Positions 41,454 through 52,737 of a stretch of DNA of 64,000 bases are shown here, piece by piece (position 1 is the first letter of the stretch; every line of letters starts with the position of its first letter). Source of the DNA: [Phialemoniopsis] sp. UDSM-2020. Taxonomy: Eukaryota; Ascomycota; Sordariomycetes; Thyridiales; Thyridiaceae. The DNA lies in contig JAEILZ010000005.1 of NCBI GenBank assembly GCA_018873225.1, forward strand, positions 3,596,001 to 3,660,000, in the 5' to 3' direction. Both the position numbers and the translations under genes were made by a program. The notes under the pieces are model-generated. The model was not told where the DNA came from, ran no database searches, and saw only the letters and a list, made by a program, of their open reading frames with translations.

Positions 41454-42322
41454 AGTTTTGCCCTGTCTCGAGGCGCCATGTAACAAGATATACCACGAAG
41501 CCAGTTACCCTTTTCAATTGATCACCCCATACTGCGAAACGAATACTCTTTTTTGTACTTTGACATCGACTGGATGCCACCGATGAACTTGTTATTAGTC
41601 TGCAGCAAGCACTAGGAGGTTAGCCTGTCGTCTTAGGCGACCCTATTGAGCAGATATTGGCCTTGTCAACACTTCTCTGTTGACGCGACATTGCCCGAGT
41701 CGTTCCCAGGCGACTGATGCTGGCTGCTCTCATTACAGCAAACTTTGGTTAATGGTTGTTCACGAACATGGGCTGAGGAAGCGTGTCTTGGGCGGCGAGG
41801 AAAGAGGTTGGGATTGGTTGTATGCTTGAGACGCTATGTCTCCCGTAGTCGTAGGACTCTCGCACCGGCCAAATGTTACAGCTCGCAAGTCAATCAGGTT
41901 CTGAGACCCTGAGATGGCTCACGAAGCTAAATACGAAAAGTGCGTACGATAGCCCTTTTGCCGCCCAACCAAGGGCTTTAGAGCTTCGTTCCGTCACCTG
42001 GACCCGGCAGTTATCTCTTAGCTTGGCCCCACGTTGGTCTGAAGCGGATCTGTCCCTGAAACAATCTCTCGGGAAGTTAGATAGCACGGCCGTATTTGTA
42101 AACGTGATTTTTCTGATTGGTGTTCCAACTCCGGTATGGGGCCGAGCAGTCTCGGGTAAAATGCTCTCTAAACTACGGACTCCCAACTTCACATGACGTC
42201 GCATGTCCCCACGCAAAACGTCTTAAAGCCAATGGAAGCCATGGAAGATTCTTTTTTCTCTCTATCGATCATTCTTCTTTCAGTCGTTCATTACCTTTCC
42301 TATTACCTTCTTGACCATCATC
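41454..42322. other. Intergenic
   Basis: Spacer with a possible promoter of the PLAC8 gene. A frame at 41873-42196 has no recognisable protein character. Pyrimidine-rich leader before 42323. No repeats. Confidence 0.5.
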
Positions 42323-42919
42323 ATGGGCCGAACAACGGAAGAGCATCCTTCTTACTCTGGCGCCGGTGGTCGTGCCGCGGCAAATCCCCGTTGGAACGAA
42401 TCCTTTTGCGGCTGCTGTTCTCCATGCGATCTTTGTACGAATATCTTGTGAGTTGCAGGAAAGGGAGGCCATCGTAATATTGACTCTCGACTGCATAGGC
42501 TTGATGACGTGGTGTCTCCCATGCATCACGTACGGCAAGACGGAGGCTCGAAGAAAGGATCCGAGCATGAGGCAGTACAACGCTGTTAACGGTGATGTGA
42601 GTACTGTCATCCCTTGCTCGTCTATTTAACGAAGGTTTGAAAAGCTAGATAAAGGAAAGAGACTGACGACGGTCGGTTCTCACAGTGCATTCTTTACGCT
42701 GGGCTCGGCATGCTTCTCTCCAGCTGGATCATACAGACGACAAGACGGAGTGGACTTCGAAAACAATATGGAATCAGGGGATCGTGCTGCGGAGACTGTC
42801 TCACTGCATGCTTTTGCCCATGCTGTGGTTTGATGCAAGAAGAGAAGGAAGTCATTGGTCGCGAGAGCGGCGTCAACGGCCAGGGATACCAAACAAACGC
42901 GGCAATGTCTTACCCATAG
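42323..42919 (+). CDS. PLAC8-family cysteine-rich protein
   Basis: Three exons, 42323-42434, 42499-42596 and 42686-42919, yield 147 residues. The first donor GTACGA is non-consensus but is the only one that keeps the family pattern. Joins give CGCCSPCDLCLMTWCLPC, YGKTEARRKDPSMRQYNAVN and GDCILYAGLG. Later comes CCGDCLTACFCPCCGLMQEE, the second Cys-rich segment typical of PLAC8/PCR proteins, with its following acidic residues. A weakly hydrophobic helix lies between the segments. Relatives in fungi and plants sit at the plasma membrane and affect cadmium or cell-size phenotypes. The exact role here is unknown. Confidence 0.82.
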
Positions 42920-43123
42920 CTGTTTGGGTTTCTTCATCTGTATTATAATACATGCTTTCTTTCACTTTTCCAACACTCTGCAACACTCTATGTACTACCC
43001 GCCTTGGGCCCTTGTTTGAGAGGATGGGCGTCTGCCGCAGCCCGATTCTGGTCTATCAAAATTGTTTTCCTTGATTGAAGACCGCAGTGGCGGTTACAAG
43101 CTTGCAGTCAACCCATTGTATTC

Positions 43124-44629
43124 CTACTCTGTGTCTGTCAAGCTCGAGTCTCTGGCTGCAATTCGAGCACTTTCCAATTCTTCTGTCCGTTGAATCTCCT
43201 TCCTTGGCCAGATCACCCAGTCGGAATAGTCAGAAGGCAACATCTGTGTAATGCTGTCGACCAAGTGAGGGCCCCATTCCTCAGCGTACCAGGAACTGAA
43301 ACTCAGATCATGGAAGAGTACAGCAAAGTGCGCTAGAAGGATCAAGGCCAAAGGGTCCTGCAGCCTGAGGCGAGAAACAAAGTCTTCTTCTGCACGGTAG
43401 ATCCAGGCCAAAACGACGGTAGGATCTGGACAAGTCGATGAGCCTTGCCCATCTGCATTTCCATACGTTTCTTCAAAGCAATGGGATAGACCGGCAAGAA
43501 CTCTGTGGTACAAGTCTTTGTCTGGTCCGGCCGTTGTTGATAGCAATCGCGAAATCCGATCCATCTCTTTCTTGTACTCCATATGTCTAGCCGGACGTTC
43601 GTTTAACGTCCTCTTCCCGTGCCCAGCGGCGCTGCTCAACTCAGGGGGCTGACAGCCTGAGATACTGGCGAAAATGGCAGGGAGTCCTGCGGTCTCTATC
43701 ACGATCTGGACCCCTCGAAAGAGAGACAGCCAGGGAACAGCGTCGTTATCAGCCACCAGTAACAAGTGCCCCGGTTCTGGCATCTTCGCAAGGGCCAACG
43801 CACAGATGAAAGTGGTAGCTAGATACAGAGCGCCACAGTTTTCCACGCCCAGATTTGACATATGCTCGCTCACTTGGCGGAGCGCCACAGCAGAGTATTG
43901 TTCGGCGAGGGATTCGTAGCGGCTAGCATATTCTGGGCGGACATGGGCGAGGTGCTGCGCCGCGGCGGCGAGTAGTAGCCGGAGCAGGAAGTCGTGACGC
44001 AGGGCGAACCGTGTGATCTGGTCCCGCCAGGTAGGGTCGTCCTTCACTAGATTATCCTTGGCATGTCGATCAGATAGTGATGGAACAACTCGAGGTCGTT
44101 CATGTTTAACGGTGGTGTGGGTGTTGGTTGAGGGAAGTGAACGTGAGACGCTGGTGACTTCGGTGGCTTAGCCGTGTTCATCGATGATGCCGATGCCTTG
44201 ACATGCAAGGACTCGGTGTCAATGTCATCATTTCCATCTTGCTCAGGGACAGGAAAATGTTTCCGCGGTCTGCCTCGTGCTCTTCGGATAGTGGGCTGTG
44301 CGTCATTTGCCACTGTGTTGATAGCCTCTGTCCTAGGAAGGCTGAGATCACAAGTAATGGATGAACGCGAGCAGTTCCCGCACACTGGAGTGACCTCGTC
44401 GCACTATCAATCTTGCATAAGTGAATAGAGAGAAAACAAGTCACGACTTAGCCGAGAAGAGAATAAGACTGACCTTGATGCGCCGTGCTTTGCAGTTCTT
44501 ACACCCTGTGCGAGATTTGGTGTGCGGCCTCCTCTTGCGTGGGTGATGCCCGTTAGGGCAAGTACAACGGCCGCTTCTCAAGTGAAGACCCTCTCCCTTG
44601 AGCCCCATGCTCGGAGAGACGCTCATCAC
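43124..44629 (-). pseudogene. Zn2Cys6 transcription factor with frameshift after the zinc cluster
   Basis: Exon 1 (44474-44629) ends SRTGCKNCKARRIK. After a 70-nt intron (GTCAGT, GATAG), exon 2 starts at 44403 with CDEVTPVCGNCSRSSITC, completing the six-Cys cluster. The frame runs on through RRARGRPRKHFPVP (an AT-hook-like/NLS stretch) and LELFHHYLIDMPRI to a TAG at 44047-44049. The conserved middle part (DDPTWRDQITRFALRHDFLL, then RLLLAAAAQHLAHVRPEY) lies in another frame that continues to a stop at 43124-43126. The coding length fits one missing base between about 44050 and 44100, and no intron fits. The regulator lies divergent from the tannase gene. It is probably a broken or mis-sequenced activator of the classic fungal type. 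Confidence 0.72.
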
Positions 44630-45683
44630 AACAAATCCGTGTTAAGTGATGTACACACGAAAGCAAGAATACTCGTCCTCCGTACTACAGGAGCAAGCTA
44701 AACTCAAGAGGGAGAGAGAATTGACGGCAGGATTCTTCAAGGCGTTCTTGTTCGGAAAGGAGAACAAGACGGACTAAGATCGTAGACACAGATGCCCAGG
44801 AACCACACAAGTGGAGCCGAGGCCCCATCAAGATGCATGGACGCAATGTCGGAACCTTGTAAGCTTGTGGCTGGCCCACTTCACTAACAGAGAAATGGCG
44901 TATTCGATACGATAAATGGGAGGGTGTATGCCGATGTCGAGGTTGACTGGCAGCTCAACAAGCTCCTCAAAATCGGCATCAGAGCTACACCCCGATGGAC
45001 CCAGAGGCCATAGTTATCTCAATATCACTCTACCATCAGTTACTTGAGCTAGCGCCTGTGGTGCCAACGTTGTTGGGCAAGTGGATCGCAGATTAGTTGA
45101 CGATTTGCCTTCTCGATGTATCTCAATTCAAACCTAATCAACAATGATTATCCCACTACCTATCATTCAGTGTGTTGGTAATTCGGGCAGAGGTTGATCT
45201 AAAACCGTCAACCTTTCTGACACACACTTGTTATGTCAGTGCTCGTCTAAGGATGAGATGAGACCAACTTTGTGCTAGGCTTCCCTCCATATGCGCACGT
45301 CGACAGACCTCGACAAGAAAAGCTTGGTGATTACCCCATGTTTGTTTGTTCATCAGTAGCGTCGAGTCATAGTCCTGTACCTGGACATGGGGCCTCCCCG
45401 CATCTGGGCATGGGACAAGGGTCTCTTGGCCGCACTTTTGTCCTTTCATCTGGAAATGAGCGGGAGAGAAACTGATCACTGTCGTCAGTATAACGTGTGA
45501 AATGACGCCAGGTCCTTCCTTTACGCTCGCCCTCAACGCCAAGGCTAAGGTTAAGCATATCCGGATCTCCTCCCACATATAAGAGTCGCTGAGTATGAAA
45601 GGTAGGTTGAGCCCGACTGGGTAACATGGGTTTTGTTTGTAAAATTTCTGCGCTACGCTCTATCTAAGATCACTCCGTGCAAT
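44630..45683. promoter_or_regulatory. Divergent promoter region, C6 factor / tannase
   Basis: About 1.05 kb between the start codons of two divergent genes. A TATA-like ATATAAG is present at about 45577-45583, roughly 100 bp before the tannase start. Frames inside are short and unconvincing. Confidence 0.5.
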
Positions 45684-47294
45684 ATGAAGCCCCTAGCACT
45701 GCTTGGACTTGTCTCCCTGGGCGTGGGCTCGCCTACACCATCCGCACCGGAGGACTGCCACGCACCGGCCTCCAAATGCAGCGACTTTGTTCTTTCCGAC
45801 CTACATGGATTGGAAGGGGTTACGATCCTGAAGCAGGTAGTCCAAGAAGTCCATGGATACCTACCGACCGTAGTGATCCCGGGCATCCTTCCTGCAACAC
45901 CGCCCTTGGATCTGTGCAATATTACTTTGACCCTCACTCATGCGGGTGCCGACGATAGAGTCCGGGCCACATTCTGGCTCCCACTGAAAGACTGGAACGG
46001 CCGCTTCATGGCCACCGGAGGTGGAGGTCTCGGTGCCGGCTTCGACTACTGGCTGCCCGCACCCGTGGCGCGAGGATATGCCTCGGGTAGCACTGACGCT
46101 GGGATTACCAAAGGATTCACTGTCGACCCCCAGTCTGGCACCTGGATCCTAAGAGATGACAACACCTTCGACAGCACCCTCATGGAGAACTTTGCCTACC
46201 GATCTTTACACGAGATGACAGTCATTGGCAAGATCGTTGTCAAGCAATACTATGGTGAAGACCCCAAGTACTCGTACTACTCTGGCTGTTCACAAGGGGG
46301 CCGGATGGGGTACAGCGCGGCTCAGTTCTACCCGGAGGACTACGATGGGATCATGGCCAATGCCCCCGGTCTTCACGCGCAGAAAGTATCTGTGGCCGAC
46401 TTTTGGCCGGCCGTCGTCATGGCCAACAGTGTATCGCCACCGCAATGCGTCTTTACCGAGTACATGAACGCTCTGATCGAGTTTTGCGATGCCGCCGATG
46501 GCGTTATGGATGGCTTGCCGTCGCACCCAGAGCGGTGCGATTTCAACATGACCTCTCTTGTTGGCCGGAAGATCGACTGCGCAGACACGAGGAGCACCGT
46601 CACAATCACCCCTGAATACGCCGAGGTCGTCCACAAGATCGTGCAAGGACCGAGATCGACTACCGGCGAGTTTCTTTGGTGGGGTATCACTCCCGGCGCC
46701 AACTTTGGCTACCAGGCCAATACAACTGTCAAGGCAGACGGCAGCATCATGCCTGTGCCATTCGGGGTGTCCGAGGAGTGGATCCGCCTGTTCACGCTCG
46801 AGGACCCTGGCTTGGACACGACGAACCTGCGCTACGCCCAGTTTCAAGACTTCTTCCAGCGTTCTGTCGACAAATTCGAGAACTTGATGGGAGCCAGACC
46901 AGCGGACATGGCTTTCTTTAGAGAGAGAGGAGGCAAGCTCCTGACTTGGCACGGATTGGCGGATGAGGCTATATCACCGAGTGGCACGACATTATTCTGG
47001 AAAGACGCGCGTAAGGAGCTAGGGTCGACGGCGGCTGTTGACAATTTTTACCGTCTATTCTTTGTACCCGGAGTTGCTCATTGCTATGGTGGCTATGGGC
47101 CTGCTCCAGTCGATCCATTGAGCGCGCTTGTGGACTGGGTAGAAAAGTCGAACCCACCAACTGAGTTGTTCGCGAACGGAACAACACTTGACGGTTCGGT
47201 TGTTGAACGGAACCTATGCAATTATCCTCGAATACCAAAGTATCATGGTCATGGAGATGTCCATAAGGCTGAGAGCTTTGCATGTAAATGCTAA
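45684..47294 (+). CDS. Secreted tannase/feruloyl esterase family protein
   Basis: Serine esterase of the tannase/feruloyl-esterase B family, 536 residues, no introns. The start at 45684 gives a signal peptide (MKPLALLGLVSLGVGSPTPS); an upstream in-frame ATG at 45633 adds 17 residues lacking signal character. Motifs are the nucleophile elbow YYSGCSQGGRMGY, catalytic Asp in GLADEAISPSGT, and catalytic His in GVAHCYGG. Cys next to both the Ser and the His forms the family's CS-D-HC signature. The lid domain contains many Cys and the sequons NIT and NMT. Expected action is hydrolysis of plant phenolic esters (gallate, ferulate, coumarate) outside the cell. This points to a plant-associated or saprotrophic habit. 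Confidence 0.9.
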   Translation: MKPLALLGLVSLGVGSPTPSAPEDCHAPASKCSDFVLSDLHGLEGVTILKQVVQEVHGYLPTVVIPGILPATPPLDLCNITLTLTHAGADDRVRATFWLPLKDWNGRFMATGGGGLGAGFDYWLPAPVARGYASGSTDAGITKGFTVDPQSGTWILRDDNTFDSTLMENFAYRSLHEMTVIGKIVVKQYYGEDPKYSYYSGCSQGGRMGYSAAQFYPEDYDGIMANAPGLHAQKVSVADFWPAVVMANSVSPPQCVFTEYMNALIEFCDAADGVMDGLPSHPERCDFNMTSLVGRKIDCADTRSTVTITPEYAEVVHKIVQGPRSTTGEFLWWGITPGANFGYQANTTVKADGSIMPVPFGVSEEWIRLFTLEDPGLDTTNLRYAQFQDFFQRSVDKFENLMGARPADMAFFRERGGKLLTWHGLADEAISPSGTTLFWKDARKELGSTAAVDNFYRLFFVPGVAHCYGGYGPAPVDPLSALVDWVEKSNPPTELFANGTTLDGSVVERNLCNYPRIPKYHGHGDVHKAESFACKC

Positions 47295-47998
47295 TCTCTT
47301 ATGGATCTTACACATGGTTTTGTATCGTGGTACAGTACATTAATGATTTTTAGAGGTAGTTCGACTAGACACCGTACATCCAGCTCTGTTGATTACATCT
47401 CGTGTAGCCTAGTGATGGCTGAGAAGTCGCAGTGGCATCTGCCTGTTGCGACTTTTGACTTGGCATCAGGAAGACTAAGATTGAAAAGACCAGTAGACAA
47501 GACCGATGTTTAGACTGAGAATCTCAGCCTTAAATTGGAGCACCCATGTGGTTGTAGCTTCTTAATAGATCGAGGGATATCTCTGGAGCCCTCGTCATCG
47601 AGGACGCTACCCGGTGTAAGTCATCTCGGCCACTGCATCTCCAAAACTCCTCACGCTGCTATACTTGGCAAGAGCCTGCGGAACGAGCTGTTTGACGATC
47701 TGGAAGCACCGTGCAAGCGCTATAGGTGTCTTCGGGACTATTTTCGGCCTATCATTCATTTACGGTTTGGTAGCCTGCGTCGCTGAAACGCTGGGTCCAG
47801 TGCCGATGGTCAAGCCATCCGGATGGAAAGGGCTTTTTTATTACTCGTCGGCGCTACCGCATGCAGCTTTGACGCTACAGGACCACCCTAAAGCTTGTGC
47901 CTCCAAGGAATAAAGGGAAATACAAAAGTAAGAAGAACAGCGAGTCCATCAAACCCGATTACAGTCGGATACCGCCATTTCCATACCAAGATTCAGAC
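47295..47998. other. Intergenic, possible transporter remnant
   Basis: Around 47665-47850 a frame reads SAIGVFGTIFGLSFIYGLVA, which resembles the fifth helix of MFS transporters. It is short and surrounded by stops, so it may be a relic. I do not call it a gene. Otherwise nothing seen. Confidence 0.3.
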
Positions 47999-50027
47999 TT
48001 ACTTGATTGTGATAATGTAACAGCCATCCTCCCTTTGCTCGAACTCGGAAGAGTCGACTGGGGATGTCATATCGTTCAGCGAGAAGGAATCATCAAAGTA
48101 CCCAATTCGACGAAAGACTCCGCCCGCACTTCCCTCAATACGTTCCAGTATAATTCCTTGCTGATAGCTCCCCACATTGATGACGTCTGACCAAACCATT
48201 CCCACCAAGAAGAACAAGCCCCTTCTTGGCCGCGAGGGGTTGTCCCAGATGATGAACAAGTTTTCACGGCCGGCCTGGAAATCAAAGCCATCTGCCGTGT
48301 TGACGATGGTGGCGTCGTCCCCTTTATGAAAGCGGATAGATCCATGGTGAATGCATATACGAAGAAATCCATCTCGAACCTGCCCTAGGGGCTGACTAGG
48401 ATCCTTTAGGGTGGTCTCTGCTTCCAGAATTTTGATGAGCCTTGCCCATTCTCCCTCACCAGGTCGTTCGTCCTTCCAATCGTGGATATCTGGCTCCAAC
48501 TTGACTCCTCTATTAGTAGACGCCCAAGACCATGAAGGCGCTAGATACTCTGATGCGCATGTATGCGTGTCTTCCCTCTGTATGCGCCACAGCAGCTGGA
48601 TATCAAGGGTTTCGCGCCACATTCCTGCGAGGTATTCATCACCGGTATGGTCCTGAACTAATTTCGCTATGCCGGCCAAGGCCACCAATCTATCCTTGAC
48701 ATACGTGAGTGCAGACCTCGAGTAGGTCTCGACAACATGTTCATACCAAAGTTGTAGAGGCGAATCGTGCCTTTTCGGCGAATCAAAGGTGCCCCGCCAC
48801 GATGCATATAGACTTGCCTCGCACTCCAGGGCACCCTTGCACTCCCAGAGAAGTTGTGTGTCGGTGAAGTGTACATATCGAGGCGCGAGGACACGCTCTT
48901 GGAACACCCAGGCACGATGGTGTAGCGGAGACTCGTTGATGTTGTCGTCGACGATACTTGGATACCCTTGATCTGGTCGAACTTCCCAGAAAGCGCCATC
49001 GTCAGCGCCAGTTTCGAGATAGACTCCCCGTTTCTGGCAGAGGTGTCTCGGGTCCCGTTGGAAGAAAGAGCCGACGGTGCCATCCCTGGCGCCGGCAGCC
49101 GCTATGTTGATGGTAGAGCAGCCGTACACATCACTCATCCTCATTGACTCGACTTTCCAGTCCTGTGGATCGTCCTGGACGATACAGAGGCAGTCAATCC
49201 AGATATATCTGATCCCGAGATGTCTGACAATGACGATGGCATCCTTGAACGTTTGGCAGAGGCGGTTTCCAGGTATCTCCTCCCGGAACGAATCCATGCT
49301 TGCTTGTGTCAACTGTAGCGGTTGACTCTTGCCCCAGCAATGGCTCAGTGTGACGTACTGGACCCTTTCACTCATCTCAGAAGACAACACGAGGCGCACA
49401 GTGCCCGGAGCTACGTCTAGAAGACGTGTAGGCAGGGCATCAGTGTTCGAAAGTCTACACTCCTCGTGCATATGAGAGGTAATACAGGTCTCGAGCCATT
49501 TCTTGGTCAGGTCCAGACACTCTAGGCTCCCAGTTGATTCATTCCCGGATTGATCCAGCACTTCCCTTTCGATCAGTATTGTCGCAATCGGGCTATCTGT
49601 CGAGTGACATACCTGCTTCTGTGATTCGAGTCATCAGAACCGTCGTAGTACCGCACTTGAAATAGTGTTCCGGCGGCAGACACCAGGGAGCTTGACTGGG
49701 ATCACTGGGAGCTTGGTACCAATGACCTAGATCGCAGATCAAACCGAAGCCAGCCACCTTAGTACCGCTTCCGTAACTCTCTAGGGTCAGTGATATCCTT
49801 GGGAACTGAGCCTTTTGCATCGTTGCCACCTCTAGTGCCGCAAACCCGCGCATGATCATGGAACATATCGAGCAGTCTCCATTTGCAGACGCCTGGAATG
49901 CCAAGAAGTCGAATCGCAGCTGATGGAATCTATGAGGGAGCTTATAAGGGAGCTTATAAGGGAGCTTATACTGACGACAAGCTCGAACCACGAGTTCATT
50001 GCAGTCTGGACAAGTCCTTTGCGTCAT
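47999..50027 (-). CDS. Heterokaryon-incompatibility (HET) domain protein
   Basis: Exons 49613-50027 and 47999-49560 (52-nt intron, GTATGT donor, GGAAG acceptor) give 658 residues. The HET domain lies in the centre at about residues 230-385: YVTLSHCWGKSQPLQL, then FKDAIVIVRHLGIRYIWIDC with CLCIVQDDPQDW, then MSDVYGCSTINIAAAGARDG. The N-terminal section has a CPDCNE/CSICSMIMRG pattern common in this class. A YKLP-type repeat encoded by a 12-bp triplicate lies at residues 20-31. No transmembrane segment. HET proteins trigger cell death or restriction upon allorecognition between incompatible strains. This one is intact, and its partner is unknown. Confidence 0.88.
49935..49970. repeat. Tandem 12-bp repeat, 3 copies
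   Basis: Three exact copies of AGGGAGCTTATA lie inside the HET gene, read on the minus strand as repeated Tyr-Lys-Leu-Pro. In-frame unit length means copy-number changes would not break the protein. Confidence 0.9.
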
Positions 50028-50473
50028 GTTTGAGCTCTGGCCATCGATAACTTGACGCGGGTCTCAGCACGTCGCAGACAGACGAAACGAGGGGCACACG
50101 GCTACCATACCACTGTTCTGTTGATGGCTTGCATGACCCCGCTCGGCTTATTTACAATGACTGGCCACTACGAGCCCTCCATGCATGCTTAGGTAGTGGG
50201 ATAACCCTGGGTGATCAGGTAAGAATTGAGGTGCATCGACAGGGCAGATCGTCAACTATTCTGTCACCCATTTGCTATCCTGATGAGGAACTCCGAGGCG
50301 ATTGTTGACAATGACTACTTCCAGATATAGCATGTATTTGGAACCGCTCCAGGGGTATTATATTCCAACAAATATATGTACAGATTAGAAGTTATAAAGT
50401 ATCGTCCAGTCGCTCGAATGCATCATCCTCTCAACCCCCCCCTAGCCCTCTGCATTTGTACGCCTCCACTCCC
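50028..50473. other. Intergenic
   Basis: AT-rich spacer between the HET gene promoter side and the 3' end of the small secreted protein gene. No feature recognised. Confidence 0.5.
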
Positions 50474-50944
50474 TTACAGCACAGCGCTGACCTGCAGGAC
50501 GGGCACGTCAAAGTTGACCTCGGTGGCCTCGATCGTCCTCCACGCCGTGGCGTTGTTGCGCTGGATGCCCTGGGTCCAGATGTGCGCGACGGTGACGAGG
50601 ATGTCCTCGCGGTCCGCGGCGCCGTACCAGACGGCCTGGACGGTGGAGCTGTCGGCGGCCAGCGGCTCCGCGCCCTCGACGGGGTTGGGCTTGCAGTCGA
50701 CCCAGCCGTTCTGGATGTAGACGGGCGAGCAGGTGACGTTGAAGGCCGGGGCGCCCTTGAGGTAGCCGGCCGGCGCCGAGACCTGGTAGTTGGCGATGCA
50801 GCCGCCCGGGGAGCAGCCCTCGCGGAAGCCGACGACGGGCCAGTTGACGCCGATGGGCTGGGACTGGCGGGTGTTCTTGGCGGAGGGGAGGGCGGCCGCC
50901 GAGGCGACGAGGGCGGTGAGGGCGGTGATGGTGGAGAAGTGCAT
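50474..50944 (-). CDS. Small secreted protein, effector-like
   Basis: Single exon, 156 residues. Signal peptide MHFSTITALTALVASAAALP, then a Pro/Ser segment. The mature part has four Cys (GCSPGGC, NVTCSP, DCKPNP) that could form two disulfides. Further segments are VNWPVVGFREGC and VTVAHIWTQGIQRNNATAWR. The codons are strongly GC-rich. Features fit a secreted cysteine-containing protein such as a candidate effector or wall protein. I do not recognise a named family and no enzymatic motif is present. Confidence 0.8.
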   Translation of the reverse strand: MHFSTITALTALVASAAALPSAKNTRQSQPIGVNWPVVGFREGCSPGGCIANYQVSAPAGYLKGAPAFNVTCSPVYIQNGWVDCKPNPVEGAEPLAADSSTVQAVWYGAADREDILVTVAHIWTQGIQRNNATAWRTIEATEVNFDVPVLQVSAVL

Positions 50945-52737
50945 CTTGGATGGTTGTTTTGTTGACTTAGGTGTGCGGTAGTGGTGGTGCTTGTGTGTGT
51001 GACTTGTTGATTTTTCGAGATGATCTCGTTTGAAGGATGCAGGTACGACTTGGAAAAGCGGGTGTAATTTGATCTACCCGTTGCCTCTAGATGATGGGAT
51101 CATCAAGAAGATATATATATGCGTGACAGCAGCGCTTGTGTGTAAAGGGGACCGACTGCCGTCATCATTCTAATGTTAAAAAAGCAAGGTCCACCAGGTA
51201 CGAATTTCCAGGACCCCGTTCGAGCTTGGAGAAGGACAATAAGCTTCAGTAGGGCAATGATAGTCGGTCATCCTTGCTGGTGTCAACTCGGGCCGACCAG
51301 GGCAGTGGCTTTGATCGTTGAGCCGCCTCGTATCCCCACAAGGCCAAAAGGTCAGAAAAGACCCTGTGCGTGGCGATTGATGTCATTTGCTTGGGCGCGC
51401 GGCCGCATCGACTTGCGCAAAAGGGAAAGAGTCCAATCACCAGCAGGACTGGGTGCTGGCTGATGTCAGAAGCTGGGTACCGGGACACAACAGCCCTGTG
51501 GTCCCTGACAGCGTCGGCAGTGTGCAGGTCTTCACCTATTCGGGCATTCTCCAGTTTACCACTGTTCGTATTGCCTTCTCCAGCTTCTGCATTGGTAGGG
51601 CCATCGGCTAGTCGGCCTGACGGCAGAGCTTCCAGCAGAATTGGGAGAGTTTGGGAAGACACAACTGCAACGTTGAACCCGGAATTTTAGCACGCTTCTG
51701 TCGCCAGTGCCGGCAATTTACTGCCCTGGAGGCAGCTGTGTAGGGGATGGACCCCACCATTTGCGCTACAAAACCAGCTCGGCCAGCCCATTAGGGTGCT
51801 TGGCGGCTCTGAGAATTTGACCTCGTTGGGCGAAGATCGTCAACTTCGGGACATTAGAGGGACAGAGTCAAGCTGGCTCAACGCGGATTCGCAGCGCTGT
51901 GCTCTGTAGAGCCGTGCAGACGTAACAGCTCAGATGTCGTGGCCGTGACTTCAACTTGCTAATGCCTCTTTTGAGACATATTCTGCGAGGACATCGTGAC
52001 CGGACCTTGATTTTCATGAATAAGGTCCCCGCAAAGCGTTCTTTTGACTGCCATCATTGTCACAGGCTCGGAGGCATGTGTCACAGAGAATTAGATGGAT
52101 TGGTCACGTCACTGGCTGAGGGTAAACGGGAAAGCATGACCGCAACATCAACATCAACGTCAAGTGTCGCACTGGCGTCACTCGTCATGAGGAACATCTC
52201 GGTTCTGTGCAGCTCTCGAGCATTCTGTCTCAGAAGTGGGCAGACGCGAGATGCAGTAGTACCCCGCAGCTGGTGATGCTGTACTCGGCGATGTTCCTGG
52301 TGGTAGGGGGCGCGACTTCCTGTGAGAGCTGGAGCAATAGCGTACTACCTCGTGCGATTGAGACAGGGCATGTTCTTTGGGTTCGTGAGTGTTTACTTGT
52401 CTCGATCGCACTGACTGGAGGCGGTGTCGAGTGGGTGAGTGAGACTCAAGCACGTGATGCCTGCTTTGGCTTATCTCGGCGACAAGATAGGCGCACAGAC
52501 CAGCTCTCGCCCAACCAAGCTTAGGAATTGGCTGGCCAAAGCTCCCAAAGAGGAGTCCAAGTCCAGCCAAGGCCAGAGCCAGCCCAGGCACCACCGAATC
52601 GGGACAGGAAATCCAACCACCACCACTCCTCCAGTTCGAGATAGCACCGCCTGCGTCGTCATCCCGTCGCAAGCCCATTTCCCCTTATTCCTTTCCCTTT
52701 CGCCGCATCGCGACCCTGCACCGGCAAACCTCAATGC
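50945..52737. other. Intergenic, about 1.8 kb
   Basis: Longest gene-free stretch. A TATATATATA element near 51113 lies about 170 bp upstream of the small secreted protein and is a likely promoter. Frames of about 100-165 codons on both strands (51246-51690, 52178-52767) show no recognisable motifs or good start contexts; I do not support any. The right end is the VPS35 leader. Confidence 0.45.
51113..51122 (-). promoter_or_regulatory. TATA-like box
   Basis: An alternating TA run about 170 bp upstream of the start of the small secreted protein gene (start at 50944, minus strand). Confidence 0.4.
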
